Positions 46,210 to 55,519 of a stretch of 59,700 nucleotides of DNA are shown piece after piece (position 1 is the stretch's first letter; each line of letters starts with the position of its first letter). Position numbers and translations under genes: made by a program. A model generated the notes under the pieces. That model saw nothing but the letters and a program-made list of their open reading frames with translations, searched no databases and was not told where the DNA came from. Location: contig CAMYNJ010000101.1 in NCBI GenBank assembly GCA_947259795.1, positions 1-59,700 of the forward strand. The letters are read 5' to 3'. This DNA is from an uncultured Alphaproteobacteria bacterium. Its GTDB lineage: Bacteria; Pseudomonadota; Alphaproteobacteria; UBA8366; JADFVY01.

Positions 46210-48039
46210 ATGAACTTACGAAATCTTGCCATCATTGCCCATGTCGATCATGGGAAAACGACCCTCGTGGACCAGATGCTGCGCCAGTCCGGCGCCGTGC
46301 AGGCGCATCAGGCGATGGCCGAACGCGCCATGGATTCCGGTGACCTGGAGCGCGAACGCGGCATCACCATCCTGGCCAAATGCACATCCGTGGACTGGAG
46401 GGACGAGCGCTTCAACATCGTCGACACGCCGGGCCATGCGGATTTCGGCGGCGAGGTCGAGCGTATCCTCTCGATGGTTGACGGCGCACTCTTGCTGGTT
46501 GACGCGGCCGAAGGGCCGATGGCGCAGACCAAGTTCGTGCTGACCAAGGCGCTGGCGCGCGGCCTTTGCCCGATCGTGGTGGTCAACAAGGTCGACAAGC
46601 CCGATGGCCGCCCCGACGAGGTGGTGAACGAAGTCTTCGATCTGTTCGCGGTGCTGGATGCGACCGAGGAACAGCTCGATTTCCCGATCATTTACGCCTC
46701 GGCCAAGGAAGGCTGGGCGGCGCGCGGCCTGGAAGATCCCCGCGAGACCATGGAGCCGCTGTTCGAGGCCATAGCCGCCCGCGTGCCGCAGCCTGTGGCC
46801 GAAAAGGATGGCCCGTTCCAGATGCTGGCGACAACGCTGGAGTCGGACCCCTATCTGGGCCGCATTCTGACTGGCCGGATCCACTCCGGACGGGCCAAGG
46901 TCAATATGACGGTGCGCGCGCTGTCGCGTGACGGCACGGTGCTGGAAACCGGACGGCTCAGCAAGCTGCTGGCCTTTCGCGGGCTGAAGCGCGTCCCGGT
47001 AGACGAGGCAGAGGCCGGGGATATTATCGCCATCGCCGGGCTGGCGAACGCGACCGTCGCCGACACGCTGGCGGCGCCCGAGGTTACGGAGCCTCTGCCG
47101 TCGCGCGAGGTCAGCCCGCCGACTATGGCGGTGACCTTCGCGGTCAACGATTCTCCGCTGGCGGGCCGCGACGGCGACAAGGTGACCGGCCGCATGATCG
47201 GCGACCGGCTAATGCGCGAGGCCGAGGGCAATGTCGCCATCCGGATCAGCGAGACCGCGGCAAAAGACGCCTATGAAGTGGCGGGCCGCGGCGAACTGCA
47301 GATCGGCGTGCTGATCGAGACCATGCGCCGGGAAGGGTTCGAGATGTCGATCAGTCGCCCGCGCGTGATCTATCAGAACGACCCGGAAACCGGACAGCGC
47401 ATGGAGCCGATCGAGGAAGTCGTGGTCGATGTGGACGAGGACTATGCCGGCGCCGTAGTCGAGAAGATCGGCATTCGACGCGGCGAAATGACCGACATGC
47501 GCCCGTCCGGCGGCGGCAAGACCCGGGTCACGTTTCTGGTCCCCTCGCGCGGGCTGATCGGCTATCACGGCGAGTTCCTGACCGATACCCGCGGCACCGG
47601 CGTGATGACGCGGCTGTTCCACGGCTACGCGCCCTACAGGGGGCCGATCCCGGGTCGCCGCGAGGGCTCGATGATCGCCAACGGGCAGGGCAAGGCGGTG
47701 GCCTATGCACTGTGGAACCTTGAAGAGCGTGGCCGGCTGTTCATCGATCCGGGCGAGGAAGTCTATGAAGGCATGATCATCGGTGAGAACGCCAAGGGCA
47801 GCGACCTCGGGGTCAATCCGCTCAAGGGCAAGCAGCTCACCAACATGCGCGCCTCCGGCAAGGACGAGGCCGTACGCCTGACCCCGCCCACCAAGATGGG
47901 CCTTGAAGACGCGGTGTCCTATATCGCCGACGACGAGCGCGTCGAGGTGACACCGAACCATATCCGCCTGCGCAAGGCTCTCCTCGACCCCCACGACCGC
48001 AAGCGCGACCAGCGCCGAAGGGAAGCCGAGGCAGGGTAA
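46210..48039 (+). CDS. typA: Translational GTPase TypA/BipA
   Basis: 609 residues. TypA is an EF-G-like ribosome-binding GTPase needed for growth and ribosome assembly at low temperature or under stress. G-domain motifs: G1 [10 protein letters not shown] (10-19), G2 near RERGITI, G3 DTPGHADF, G4 NKVD, G5 [11 protein letters not shown]-like domains III and V and the TypA-specific C-terminal domain follow ([40 protein letters not shown]). The leader carries a terminator-like hairpin. Confidence 0.97.
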   Translation: MNLRNLAIIAHVDHGKTTLVDQMLRQSGAVQAHQAMAERAMDSGDLERERGITILAKCTSVDWRDERFNIVDTPGHADFGGEVERILSMVDGALLLVDAAEGPMAQTKFVLTKALARGLCPIVVVNKVDKPDGRPDEVVNEVFDLFAVLDATEEQLDFPIIYASAKEGWAARGLEDPRETMEPLFEAIAARVPQPVAEKDGPFQMLATTLESDPYLGRILTGRIHSGRAKVNMTVRALSRDGTVLETGRLSKLLAFRGLKRVPVDEAEAGDIIAIAGLANATVADTLAAPEVTEPLPSREVSPPTMAVTFAVNDSPLAGRDGDKVTGRMIGDRLMREAEGNVAIRISETAAKDAYEVAGRGELQIGVLIETMRREGFEMSISRPRVIYQNDPETGQRMEPIEEVVVDVDEDYAGAVVEKIGIRRGEMTDMRPSGGGKTRVTFLVPSRGLIGYHGEFLTDTRGTGVMTRLFHGYAPYRGPIPGRREGSMIANGQGKAVAYALWNLEERGRLFIDPGEEVYEGMIIGENAKGSDLGVNPLKGKQLTNMRASGKDEAVRLTPPTKMGLEDAVSYIADDERVEVTPNHIRLRKALLDPHDRKRDQRRREAEAG

Positions 48040-48145
48040 GGGTGGGGTCGGGCACTCGCAAGGGCCCAACAAAAAAGCCGCAACCCACGAAGAGCGCTGC
48101 TATGCTCGCAGCCATGATTCGCGCGCGGCTGCACTATTTTGCTGA

Positions 48146-49729
48146 ATGGCTTGGATCGCCCGTTTCGGAGGCGATAGCGTGAAGAGCTGGGGCGAATCCC
48201 TCCGAGCATTCCTGTCGCCGCGCGTCATCGGCATGCTGTTCCTGGGTTTTTCGGCGGGGGTGCCGATCCTGCTGGTATTCAGCACGCTTTCGATCTGGCT
48301 ACGCGAGGCCGGCGTGGAACGGGCGACCATCGGGTTCTTCAGTTGGGCTGCCCTGGCCTATGGCTTCAAGGTGGTCTGGGCGCCCGTAGTGGACCGGCTG
48401 CCCCTGCCATTGCTGGAGGGCGCGCTCGGCCGACGTCGGTCCTGGATGCTGCTGGCGCAGGCCGGAATTATCGCGGCGCTGGTTTTGAAGGCCTTCAATG
48501 ATCCGGCGACCGATCTGACGATGGCTGCGGTCTTTGCGGTATTGCTGGCCTTTTCCTCGGCCACGCAGGACATCGTGATCGACGCATACCGCATTGAGGC
48601 CGCGCCCCGCGAGATGCAGGGGCTGATGTCGGCGACCTATATCGCGGGTTACCGGCTTGGCATGATCGTCGCCAGCGCCGGCGCGCTGCAAATTGGGGGA
48701 TTTCTGGATCCAGACCCCGACAGCTATCAGTACGAGCCCTGGATTACGACCTGGCTGGCCATGGCCGGGGTTATGCTTGTCGGCGTGGCGACGACGCTGG
48801 TGATCAGGGAACCGGAACGCAACTGCGCAGCGGCCAAACACACTGAATGGTCCGTCGCCGAATATGCGCGTTTCCTGGGAACATTTGCCGCGGCAGTGGC
48901 TGTTTTTGCGCTGGTCTTCTCGTTCCTGGGAGGGTCGCTACCCGTTTTTGTCGGCCTCAAAGCGGTACTGTTCGAAGAGCAGGGCGTGGGGCTACTAACC
49001 GGCTTTCTCCTGGAAGCCGTCAGGCTGGTCTCGGCCATCGGCTCGGCGGTGCTGGCTGGTGTTGTGCTGATGCGAGTGGGTATCGTACCGCGAGACATGG
49101 CGCGTGAAACCTATGTCGCGCCGTTCGCCGATTTTTTCGGCCGGTTTGGGCGCGCCACGCTGCTGGTGCTGGCGCTGGTCGCGACCTATCGCATCGCCGA
49201 CGTCGTGATGGGGGTGATGGCCAACGTCTTCTATGTCGATCTCGGATTCGAGAAACAGGAAATCGGTCTAATTTCCGGCGGGTTCGGGCTGGTGATGACG
49301 ATTTTCGGCGGCTTTACCGGCGGGCTGCTTATCATGCGTTACGGCATCCTGCGCATGCTGTTTGTGGGCGCCCTGTTGGCGGCCGGAACGAACCTGCTGT
49401 TCGCAATGCTCGCCGTGACCGGCAAGATTCTGTGGATGCTGATGTTCGCTATCGCCGCCGACAATCTCAGCGGCGGTATCGCGGCGGCGGCATTCGTCGC
49501 CTATCTGTCCAGCCTGACCAGCGCCCGCTTTACGGCCACGCAATATGCGTTGTTCAGCTCGCTGATGCTTTTGCTACCCAAACTTATTGCCGGCTACTCC
49601 GGTGTCGCGGTGGATGCCGTGGGCTATCCGGTCTTCTTTGTCGGCACGGCGGTCCTCGGTGCGCCGGTATTGCTGCTGGTACTGTTCGCCGGTCGGCTGG
49701 CGCCCGTCCGGCGCGGTTCCGAAGATTGA
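48146..49729 (+). CDS. AmpG-like MFS muropeptide permease
   Basis: 527 residues with about 12-14 membrane helices. AmpG imports anhydro-muropeptides for cell-wall recycling. The start region GMLFLGFSAGVPILLVFSTL and SIWLREAGVERATIGFFSWA, the conserved FSSATQDIVIDAYRIE and the QGLMSATYIAGYRLGMIVA segment are strongly AmpG-like. GTG 48179 is an alternative start 11 codons in. Peptidoglycan partners in the window are mltA and the LpoA-like gene, both distant. Confidence 0.9.
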   Translation: MAWIARFGGDSVKSWGESLRAFLSPRVIGMLFLGFSAGVPILLVFSTLSIWLREAGVERATIGFFSWAALAYGFKVVWAPVVDRLPLPLLEGALGRRRSWMLLAQAGIIAALVLKAFNDPATDLTMAAVFAVLLAFSSATQDIVIDAYRIEAAPREMQGLMSATYIAGYRLGMIVASAGALQIGGFLDPDPDSYQYEPWITTWLAMAGVMLVGVATTLVIREPERNCAAAKHTEWSVAEYARFLGTFAAAVAVFALVFSFLGGSLPVFVGLKAVLFEEQGVGLLTGFLLEAVRLVSAIGSAVLAGVVLMRVGIVPRDMARETYVAPFADFFGRFGRATLLVLALVATYRIADVVMGVMANVFYVDLGFEKQEIGLISGGFGLVMTIFGGFTGGLLIMRYGILRMLFVGALLAAGTNLLFAMLAVTGKILWMLMFAIAADNLSGGIAAAAFVAYLSSLTSARFTATQYALFSSLMLLLPKLIAGYSGVAVDAVGYPVFFVGTAVLGAPVLLLVLFAGRLAPVRRGSED

Positions 49730-49780
49730 GCGGTCGCAAACCGACAAAACGCTCCCGCTGCGGCCATTTGCCACCCAATA

Positions 49781-49809
49781 TTGTGCAGCGCAGCAAAAGC
49801 GGCTATAGT
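49781..49809 (+). promoter_or_regulatory. ppa promoter
   Basis: TTGTGC (49781-49786) and TATAGT (49804-49809) are separated by 17 bases. The implied start near 49816 leaves a short leader that contains the GGAGAGAGG ribosome site before ATG 49836. Confidence 0.6.
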
Positions 49810-49835
49810 CCCTTTCCAACGCGGAGAGAGGTACG

Positions 49836-50387
49836 ATGGACATCAACAAGATTCCCGTGGGCGACAACCCGCCCTGGGACGTCAACGTCATTATCGAGGT
49901 TTCGCTGGGCAGCGATCCGGTGAAATACGAGTTCGACAAGGACTCGGGCGCCATCTTCGTCGACCGCTTCCTGCATACCGCGATGTTCTACCCGGCCAAT
50001 TACGGTTTCATTCCGCATACGCTGTCGGGCGACGGTGACCCCTGCGACGTGCTGGTGGTCGGCCGGGTGCCGGTCGTGCCCGGCGCGGTCGTCCGCTCGC
50101 GCCCCGTCGGCGTGTTGATGATGGAGGATGAGAGCGGCGTCGACGAAAAGATCCTGGCCGTTCCCGTGGACAAGCTGCATCCCTATTACACCGACGTGGT
50201 GTCCTACCGCGACCTGCCGGAAATCCTGCGCGACCAGATTGCCCATTTCTTCACCCACTACAAGGATCTGGAGAAGAACAAATGGGCGGAGGTGACGCGC
50301 TGGGGCGAGGCCGAGGAGGCGAGCCGACTGATCGAGGAAGGGGTCGCCCGCGCCAAGGCCGAGGACAAGGTCAGGGCGATCCGCTGA
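49836..50387 (+). CDS. ppa: Inorganic pyrophosphatase (family I)
   Basis: 183 residues. Ppa hydrolyses pyrophosphate and so drives biosynthetic reactions. The metal-binding signature GDGDPCDVLVVG near residue 66-77 and MMEDESGVDEKILAVP are intact, as are the N-terminal IPVGDNPPWDVNVIIE and FYPANYGFIPHT. It has its own promoter. A macrodomain gene and a Pat-like gene follow on the same strand. Confidence 0.96.
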   Translation: MDINKIPVGDNPPWDVNVIIEVSLGSDPVKYEFDKDSGAIFVDRFLHTAMFYPANYGFIPHTLSGDGDPCDVLVVGRVPVVPGAVVRSRPVGVLMMEDESGVDEKILAVPVDKLHPYYTDVVSYRDLPEILRDQIAHFFTHYKDLEKNKWAEVTRWGEAEEASRLIEEGVARAKAEDKVRAIR

Positions 50388-50441
50388 CCCCTTGCAAAGC
50401 TGCCGTGCCCGGAGTCATCCTGCCCTGGTGGAGTCGAGAAC

Positions 50442-50963
50442 ATGCGTGCCATCTGTGAAGTCGCCGAGGGCGACATAACGAAACTGGCGGTCGACGCCAT
50501 CGTCAACGCGGCCAAAAGCTCGCTGCTGGGCGGCGGCGGCGTCGACGGCGCGATCCACCGCGCGGCCGGCCCGGAATTGCTGGAAGAGTGCCGTGGTCTT
50601 GGCGGTTGCCCCACCGGCGAGGCGCGCATCACCAAGGGCTACAAATTGCCTGCAAAACATGTGATCCATACCGTCGGCCCCGTCTGGAACGGCGGCGGCC
50701 ATGGCGAGGACGGGCTGCTGGAAAGCTGCTACCGCAATAGCCTGGCGCTGGCCCGGCAGGCCGGCGTAACGACCATCGCCTTCCCCGCCATTTCGACCGG
50801 CGTCTACCGCTTTCCCCTGGACCGCGCCGCCCGCATCGCGTTGAGCACAGTCACGGATGAGCTCGCCCGCGACCGCGGCCCCGTCGAGAAGGTGATTTTC
50901 TGCACCTTCGGTGCCGAGGCGACTGAAGCCTTTCGTTTAGCCCTGAAGGAAGCTGGCCGATGA
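50442..50963 (+). CDS. Macrodomain protein (O-acetyl-ADP-ribose deacetylase-like)
   Basis: 173 residues, a single macrodomain. Characteristic loops: [35 protein letters not shown] (ADP-ribose binding with the catalytic Asp in GVDGAI), VIHTVGPVW and [15 protein letters not shown]. Relatives (MacroD/YmdB type) hydrolyse O-acetyl-ADP-ribose, the by-product of sirtuins, or remove mono-ADP-ribose from proteins. The end overlaps the Pat-like gene start by ATGA (50960-50963), so the two are coupled. Confidence 0.93.
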   Translation: MRAICEVAEGDITKLAVDAIVNAAKSSLLGGGGVDGAIHRAAGPELLEECRGLGGCPTGEARITKGYKLPAKHVIHTVGPVWNGGGHGEDGLLESCYRNSLALARQAGVTTIAFPAISTGVYRFPLDRAARIALSTVTDELARDRGPVEKVIFCTFGAEATEAFRLALKEAGR

Positions 50964-53594
50964 CCATTCGCAGTCTGGAATCGCTGTTCAACCCGTCGGC
51001 CATCGCCCTCGTCGGGGCCAGCAAGACGCCCGGCTCGATCGGCTGGGTGCTGGCGCGCAACCTGATGAGCGCCGGCTTCGACGGGCCGATCATGCCCGTC
51101 AATCCCAAGCACCGTGCGATTGGCGGCGCCCTTGCCTGGCCCAATGTCGCGGCGCTGCCGGTGGTTCCCGACCTCGCGGTGATCTGCACGCCGCCGGACG
51201 TGGTGCCCGGGGTGATAGCCGAACTCCGCGACAAGGGCTGCAAGGCGGCGGTCGTGATCACCGCCGGTTTCGGCGAGGGCGGCGACCGCGCCGGCGCCGA
51301 GCGGGCCGAGGCGCTGTGCCGGGCCGCCGGCGACATGCGCATTCTCGGCCCCAACGTGCTCGGCCTCTGCCCATAAGGCACCCTTGCGCGGCGATCTTGC
51401 CTTCGTCGCCCAGTCCGGCGCCGTGCTGGCCTCGGTCCTCGACTGGGCCTCGACGCGCGATATCGGCTTTTCCCATATGGTCGCGCTCGGCGACATGCTC
51501 GACGTAGACTTCGGCGACATGCTCGATTATCTCGGCCGGGCGCCGGAGGTGCGGGCGATCCTGCTCTATATCGAGGCGATCAAGGACGCGCGCGAATTCA
51601 TGTCGGCAGCGCGCGCCGCCGCCCGCATGAAGCCGGTGGTGGTGGTCAAGGGCGGCCGGCGGCCCGAGGGCGCCCAGGCGGCGAGTTCGCACACCGGCGC
51701 CCTGGCCGGTTCGGACGCGGTATACGATGCCGCATTCCGGCGGGCCGGCATGCTGCGCGTGATCGACATGTCGGAGCTGTTCGATGCGGTCGAGACACTG
51801 TCCCGCGCGCCCCGGTTCCGCGGCTCGCGCATGGCGATCCTGACTAATGGCGGCGGCATGGGCGTGATGGCGACCGACGCGCTGATCGACGAGGGTGGCC
51901 AACTGGCCGAACTGTCACCCGACACCATCGCACAGCTCGACGCGCTATTGCCGAAGACCTGGAGCCGCGGCAATCCGGTGGACATCATCGGCGATGCGCC
52001 CCCCGAACGATATGCCGAATCATTGCGCCTGCTGCTGGCCGATTCCGGCATCGACGCGGTGCTGGTGCTGAACACGCCCACTGCAGTGGCCGACAGCACG
52101 GCGGCCGCACGCATAGTGGCAGAGCAACTGACAAATTCCCACACGCCGGTGCTGACCTGCTGGCTTGGCACCAGTTCGTCGTCGACGGCGCGTAAAACCT
52201 TCTTCGACCGCGGTATTCCCAGCTACAACACGCCCGACGAGGCGGTTCGCGCCTTCATGCACATGGTGCGATACGATCTGAACCAGAAACTGCTGATGCA
52301 GGTACCGCCGTCTGTGCCGCAGGAGTTCGAGCCAGACACCGCGGCGGTCCGCGTCCTGCTCGACGAGGCGCTCGATGCCGGCCGCAAATGGCTGACCGAA
52401 CCAGCGGCGAAAGCGGTGCTGAAGGCCTACGGTGTGCCGGTCGGCGAATTCGCCACCGCGGCCGATCCCGATGCTGCGGCTGAGGCCGCGCGTGGGATAA
52501 CGGGTCCGTTTGTCGTCAAGATCGTCTCGCCCGACATTGTCCACAAGAGCGACGTCGGCGGCGTGATGCTCGACCTGAACACGCCGGAGGCGGTCGGCGC
52601 GGCGGCCCAGGCGATCCTCGAGCGGGCGCGCGCGGAAGCGCCGGAGGCCCACATCGACGGCGTGATCGTCGAGCAGATGGTGCGCCGGCCAGGTTCGCAC
52701 GAGTTGATCGTCGGCATCAGCGAGGATGCCCAGTTCGGCCCCGTCGTCCTGTTCGGCCAGGGTGGCATCGCGGTCGAGGAGATCGGCGATACGGCGATGG
52801 CGCTGCCGCCGCTGAACCCGCTGCTGGCCCGCTCACTGATCGAGCGCACGCGCATCTTTCGCCTGCTGCGCGGCTATCGCGAACAGCCGCCGGCTGATCT
52901 GGCGGCGGTGGAGTTGACGCTGATGCAGGTGGCCCAGCTCGCCGCCGATTTCGCAGAGATCATCGAGCTCGACATCAACCCGCTGCTGGCCGATGCCAAG
53001 GGGGTGCTGGCGCTGGACGCGCGGATCCGCATCGCCCGCGCCGAGGGCCCGGCCCAGGCCCGGCTGGCGATCCGGCCCTACCCTAAGGAGTCCGAGGGTC
53101 CCGTGTTCCTGCGCGACGGTACTGCCATCGCCACCCGGCCCATCCGCCCGGAAGACGCGCCGGCCCTCCAGGAGATGGTCGCGCGCGCCGCGCCCGAGGA
53201 TTTGAGGCTGCGCTTCTTCCAGCATATGCGGCGCCTGCCGGAGCAGCTTGCCGCACGGCTGACACAGATCGACTACGACAGGGAGATGGCCTTCATTTCT
53301 TTCGACCCGGCGGAACCCGAGGCGATCAACGGGGTTGCCCGCCTGATGGCCGATCCGGACGTGAAGACCGCCGAATATGCGATCATCGTGCGCACCGACT
53401 GGAAGGGCAAGGGGCTGGGCTATGCGCTCATGAACCGGCTGCTGAATTTCGCCGGTGAACGCGGCATCCGGACGATCTTCGGCGAGGTGTTACGCGAGAA
53501 CGAGGCCATGCTGCATATGGCCCGCGACCTTGGTTTCGAAGCCCACGCCGATCCCGATGACCCCGGCATTGTCGAGGTTCGGCGGAAGGTGTGA
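50960..53594 (+). pseudogene. Acyl-CoA synthetase (ADP-forming)/GNAT fusion (Pat-like), disrupted by a frameshift
   Basis: The frame from ATG 50960 encodes a CoA-binding Rossmann domain (SLESLFNPSAIALVGASKTP, AVICTPPDVVPGVI, ILGPNVLGL) and stops at 51374-51376. The rest of the protein resumes in the +1 frame as SAHKAPLRGDLAFVAQSGAV from about 51366. Intact relatives have roughly eighteen residues between LGL and G-(D/N/K)-LAF; here about eight remain, so about ten codons are gone with a length of 3n+2. The fusion is the layout of Salmonella Pat, a protein lysine acetyltransferase. As read, the gene cannot make the full protein. Confidence 0.85.
51384..53594 (+). CDS. Long downstream frame of the disrupted Pat-like gene
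   Basis: 736 codons from TTG 51384 if translated alone. Domains: succinyl-CoA-ligase-like domain (1-290) with SSHTGALAGSD, where the His matches the phospho-His position of ADP-forming synthetases; an ATP-grasp domain (about 330-560) with PFVVKIVSPDIVHKSDVGGV and VVLFGQGGIAVEEIGD; and a GNAT domain (about 575-736) with TDWKGKGLGYALMNRLLNFA as the acetyl-CoA loop. There is no ribosome site before TTG 51384, so independent expression is doubtful, but the sequence shows no further damage, which suggests a recent lesion or a sequence error. Confidence 0.75.
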   Translation: MRGDLAFVAQSGAVLASVLDWASTRDIGFSHMVALGDMLDVDFGDMLDYLGRAPEVRAILLYIEAIKDAREFMSAARAAARMKPVVVVKGGRRPEGAQAASSHTGALAGSDAVYDAAFRRAGMLRVIDMSELFDAVETLSRAPRFRGSRMAILTNGGGMGVMATDALIDEGGQLAELSPDTIAQLDALLPKTWSRGNPVDIIGDAPPERYAESLRLLLADSGIDAVLVLNTPTAVADSTAAARIVAEQLTNSHTPVLTCWLGTSSSSTARKTFFDRGIPSYNTPDEAVRAFMHMVRYDLNQKLLMQVPPSVPQEFEPDTAAVRVLLDEALDAGRKWLTEPAAKAVLKAYGVPVGEFATAADPDAAAEAARGITGPFVVKIVSPDIVHKSDVGGVMLDLNTPEAVGAAAQAILERARAEAPEAHIDGVIVEQMVRRPGSHELIVGISEDAQFGPVVLFGQGGIAVEEIGDTAMALPPLNPLLARSLIERTRIFRLLRGYREQPPADLAAVELTLMQVAQLAADFAEIIELDINPLLADAKGVLALDARIRIARAEGPAQARLAIRPYPKESEGPVFLRDGTAIATRPIRPEDAPALQEMVARAAPEDLRLRFFQHMRRLPEQLAARLTQIDYDREMAFISFDPAEPEAINGVARLMADPDVKTAEYAIIVRTDWKGKGLGYALMNRLLNFAGERGIRTIFGEVLRENEAMLHMARDLGFEAHADPDDPGIVEVRRKV

Positions 53595-53630
53595 GGGATA
53601 GGCCCGCGCTGCCCCGGCGGCGCGGGTGCG

Positions 53631-54659
53631 TCAGGCCGCTTCAACTTTCATGAAGCGTTCCACCAGGACTTCGGCGATTTGCACGGTGTTCAGCGCGGCG
53701 CCCTTGCGCAGATTGTCGGCGACCACCCACATGGCAAGGCCGTTTTCGACCGTCGGATCCTCGCGGATGCGGCTGACATAGACCGGATCCTCGCCGGCGC
53801 ATTCCTCGGGCGTGACGTAGCCCTCGTCCCGGCGGTGGTCGATCACGGTAATGCCGGGCGCGTTTTTCAGGGCCTTGCGGGCGGCTTCCGCCGAGATCGG
53901 CCGTTCAAACTCCATATTGACCGCCTCGCCATGGCCGATGAACACCGGCACGCGCACACAGGTCGCCGTCACCTTGATCTTCGGGTCGAGGATCTTCTTG
54001 GTCTCGACCACCATTTTCCACTCCTCCTTGGTCGAGCCGTCATCCATGAAGACATCGATATGGGGAATGACGTTGAAGGCGATCTGCTTGGTGAACTTGT
54101 GCCTTTCGATGGGGTCGTTGACGTAGATCGCGCGGGTCTGGTTGAACAGTTCCTCCATCGCCTCCTTGCCGCTGCCGGAAACCGACTGGTAGGTGGCGAC
54201 GACGACGCGCCTGATGCCGGCCAGGTCGTGCAGCGGCTTCAGCGCGGTCACCATCTGGATGGTAGAGCAGTTCGGGTTGGCGATGATGCCCTTCCTGGTG
54301 AAGCCGGCGATCGCTTCCGGATTGACCTCGGGCACGACCAGCGGCACGTCGGGGTCCATGCGGAAATGCGAGGTATTGTCGATCACCACGGCGCCAGCCT
54401 TCGCCGCCTTCGGGCTGTATTCGGCGGAAACCTTCGCGCCGGGCGATGACAGCACGATATCGGTGCCCTTGAAATCGAAGTTGGCCAGGTCCTGGACCTT
54501 CAGCACCTTGTTCTCGCCATAGGAGACCTCCTTGCCCAGGGAGCGCGAACTGGCCAGCGCCACCACTTCGTCCGCCGGGAAATCGCGCTCGGCCATGATC
54601 TGCAGGAGCTCGCGCCCCACATTCCCCGTCGCGCCGATAACGGCAACCTTGTAGCCCAT
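53631..54659 (-). CDS. asd: Aspartate-semialdehyde dehydrogenase
   Basis: 342 residues from the ATG at 54659 (GYKVAVIGATGNVGRELL follows); the frame is open to 54734. Asd reduces aspartyl phosphate to the semialdehyde on the path to lysine, threonine and methionine. NADP loop GATGNVG at 9-15, catalytic Cys131 in NPNCSTIQM, substrate-binding Arg in VRVPVFIGHGEAVNMEF. It is the last of the minus-strand leu-asd group. Confidence 0.96.
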   Translation of the reverse strand: MGYKVAVIGATGNVGRELLQIMAERDFPADEVVALASSRSLGKEVSYGENKVLKVQDLANFDFKGTDIVLSSPGAKVSAEYSPKAAKAGAVVIDNTSHFRMDPDVPLVVPEVNPEAIAGFTRKGIIANPNCSTIQMVTALKPLHDLAGIRRVVVATYQSVSGSGKEAMEELFNQTRAIYVNDPIERHKFTKQIAFNVIPHIDVFMDDGSTKEEWKMVVETKKILDPKIKVTATCVRVPVFIGHGEAVNMEFERPISAEAARKALKNAPGITVIDHRRDEGYVTPEECAGEDPVYVSRIREDPTVENGLAMWVVADNLRKGAALNTVQIAEVLVERFMKVEAA

Positions 54660-54736
54660 AAATCCGTATCCTTCCTGAAACCGGCGCCGATGTAGCGCCT
54701 TATGCCCTCTGCTGCAAGCCCTGGATTGCCGCAAGA

Positions 54737-54768
54737 CAAAAGAAAAGGCCGCTCGGACTGAGCGGCCT
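54737..54768 (-). terminator. Rho-independent terminator of the small secreted-protein gene
   Basis: Read on the minus strand: AGGCCGCTC, loop AGTCC, GAGCGGCCT (9 pairs, 54768-54746), followed by TTTCTTTTG. It lies 30 bases beyond the stop of the 57-codon gene and before asd, so asd needs its own promoter. Confidence 0.82.
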
Positions 54769-54797
54769 GCTTAATTTCTGTTGCTGTATTACAGCCG

Positions 54798-54971
54798 TCA
54801 GCCGCCGCTCTGCTCCTGCAGGACCGGTTTGGTGGTCGTGGTGTCGGTTGCGACGGTGCTGGCGTCGTCCGTAGTGGCCAGATCGAGGTCATGCCCGCAA
54901 GCTGCCTGCGCGGCGGTTGCGAAGCCGATCAAGCCCAATGCGGCGACGAAAGTCATGAAAATCTTGCGCAT
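54798..54971 (-). CDS. Small secreted protein
   Basis: 57 residues from the ATG at 54971, which starts a clear signal peptide (RKIFMTFVAALGLIGFATAAQA, cleavage before ACGHD). The mature product is only about 35 residues, Asp/Thr-rich, with one cysteine. A strong terminator follows its stop. I do not recognise a family; a short secreted or lipid-linked peptide is possible, though no lipobox is present. Confidence 0.65.
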   Translation of the reverse strand: MRKIFMTFVAALGLIGFATAAQAACGHDLDLATTDDASTVATDTTTTKPVLQEQSGG

Positions 54972-55130
54972 TTCTCTTACTCCCTCTCGGGTCATTTGAA
55001 GATCAAGCATACGTCGTTTGGCTTATCCGGTCAAGGAGACCAGGATGAAGCGCGCTACAATGGCCTGGAATCCAGGCGTGAATAAGGCGGGCTCGGGACG
55101 ATCGCGATAAGGGCGGAAGGCGTGGCGGCG

Positions 55131-55161
55131 AATCAAACGGCCGGCTCGCGAGAGCCGGCCG
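55131..55161 (-). terminator. Hairpin terminator beyond the small membrane-protein gene
   Basis: CGGCCGGCTC (55138-55147), loop GCGA, GAGCCGGCCG (55152-55161), a perfect 10-pair stem. On the minus strand it is followed by TTTGATT, a weak T-run, 27 bases after the stop of the 64-codon gene. Confidence 0.65.
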
Positions 55162-55187
55162 AGTTCTCGATCCTTTTGGAACCTGTC

Positions 55188-55382
55188 TTACATCATGGGC
55201 GTGCCGTTCCAGAAGTACTGGAAGAGCAGGAATGGCCATACCAAAGCAAGACCAAACCCCTCCGCCGACTTGAGCATCACCCAGTCCCAATCTCCCCAGT
55301 TCGACGTAAGAAAGATAATGAAATAAACGCCGAATCCGAGCAGATATGCTGCGGCCCCTGTCATCATGAGAACCTTTGTCAT
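55188..55382 (-). CDS. Small membrane protein of unknown function
   Basis: 64 residues from the ATG at 55382; an ideal AAGGAG site lies 8 bases before it, inside what would be the coding region if ATG 55400 were used. Two hydrophobic stretches, about 4-28 (VLMMTGAAAYLLGFGVYFIIF) and 42-60 (GFGLALVWPFLLFQYFW), flank a short acidic/aromatic loop (NWGDWDW). It lies alone between terminator-bounded neighbours. Function unknown. Confidence 0.68.
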   Translation of the reverse strand: MTKVLMMTGAAAYLLGFGVYFIIFLTSNWGDWDWVMLKSAEGFGLALVWPFLLFQYFWNGTPMM

Positions 55383-55519
55383 GATGAAATCTCCTTTCAC
55401 AGGAAATTCAGGGTCAGTCCCAAGTTACGGTAACAATTCTGTACGCGACTCGTTAATAAAACCCTAATTACTGGAAGGTTGAGTCACCGGGAAACTGCGG
55501 AAATCGGGGAAATCGGCCG

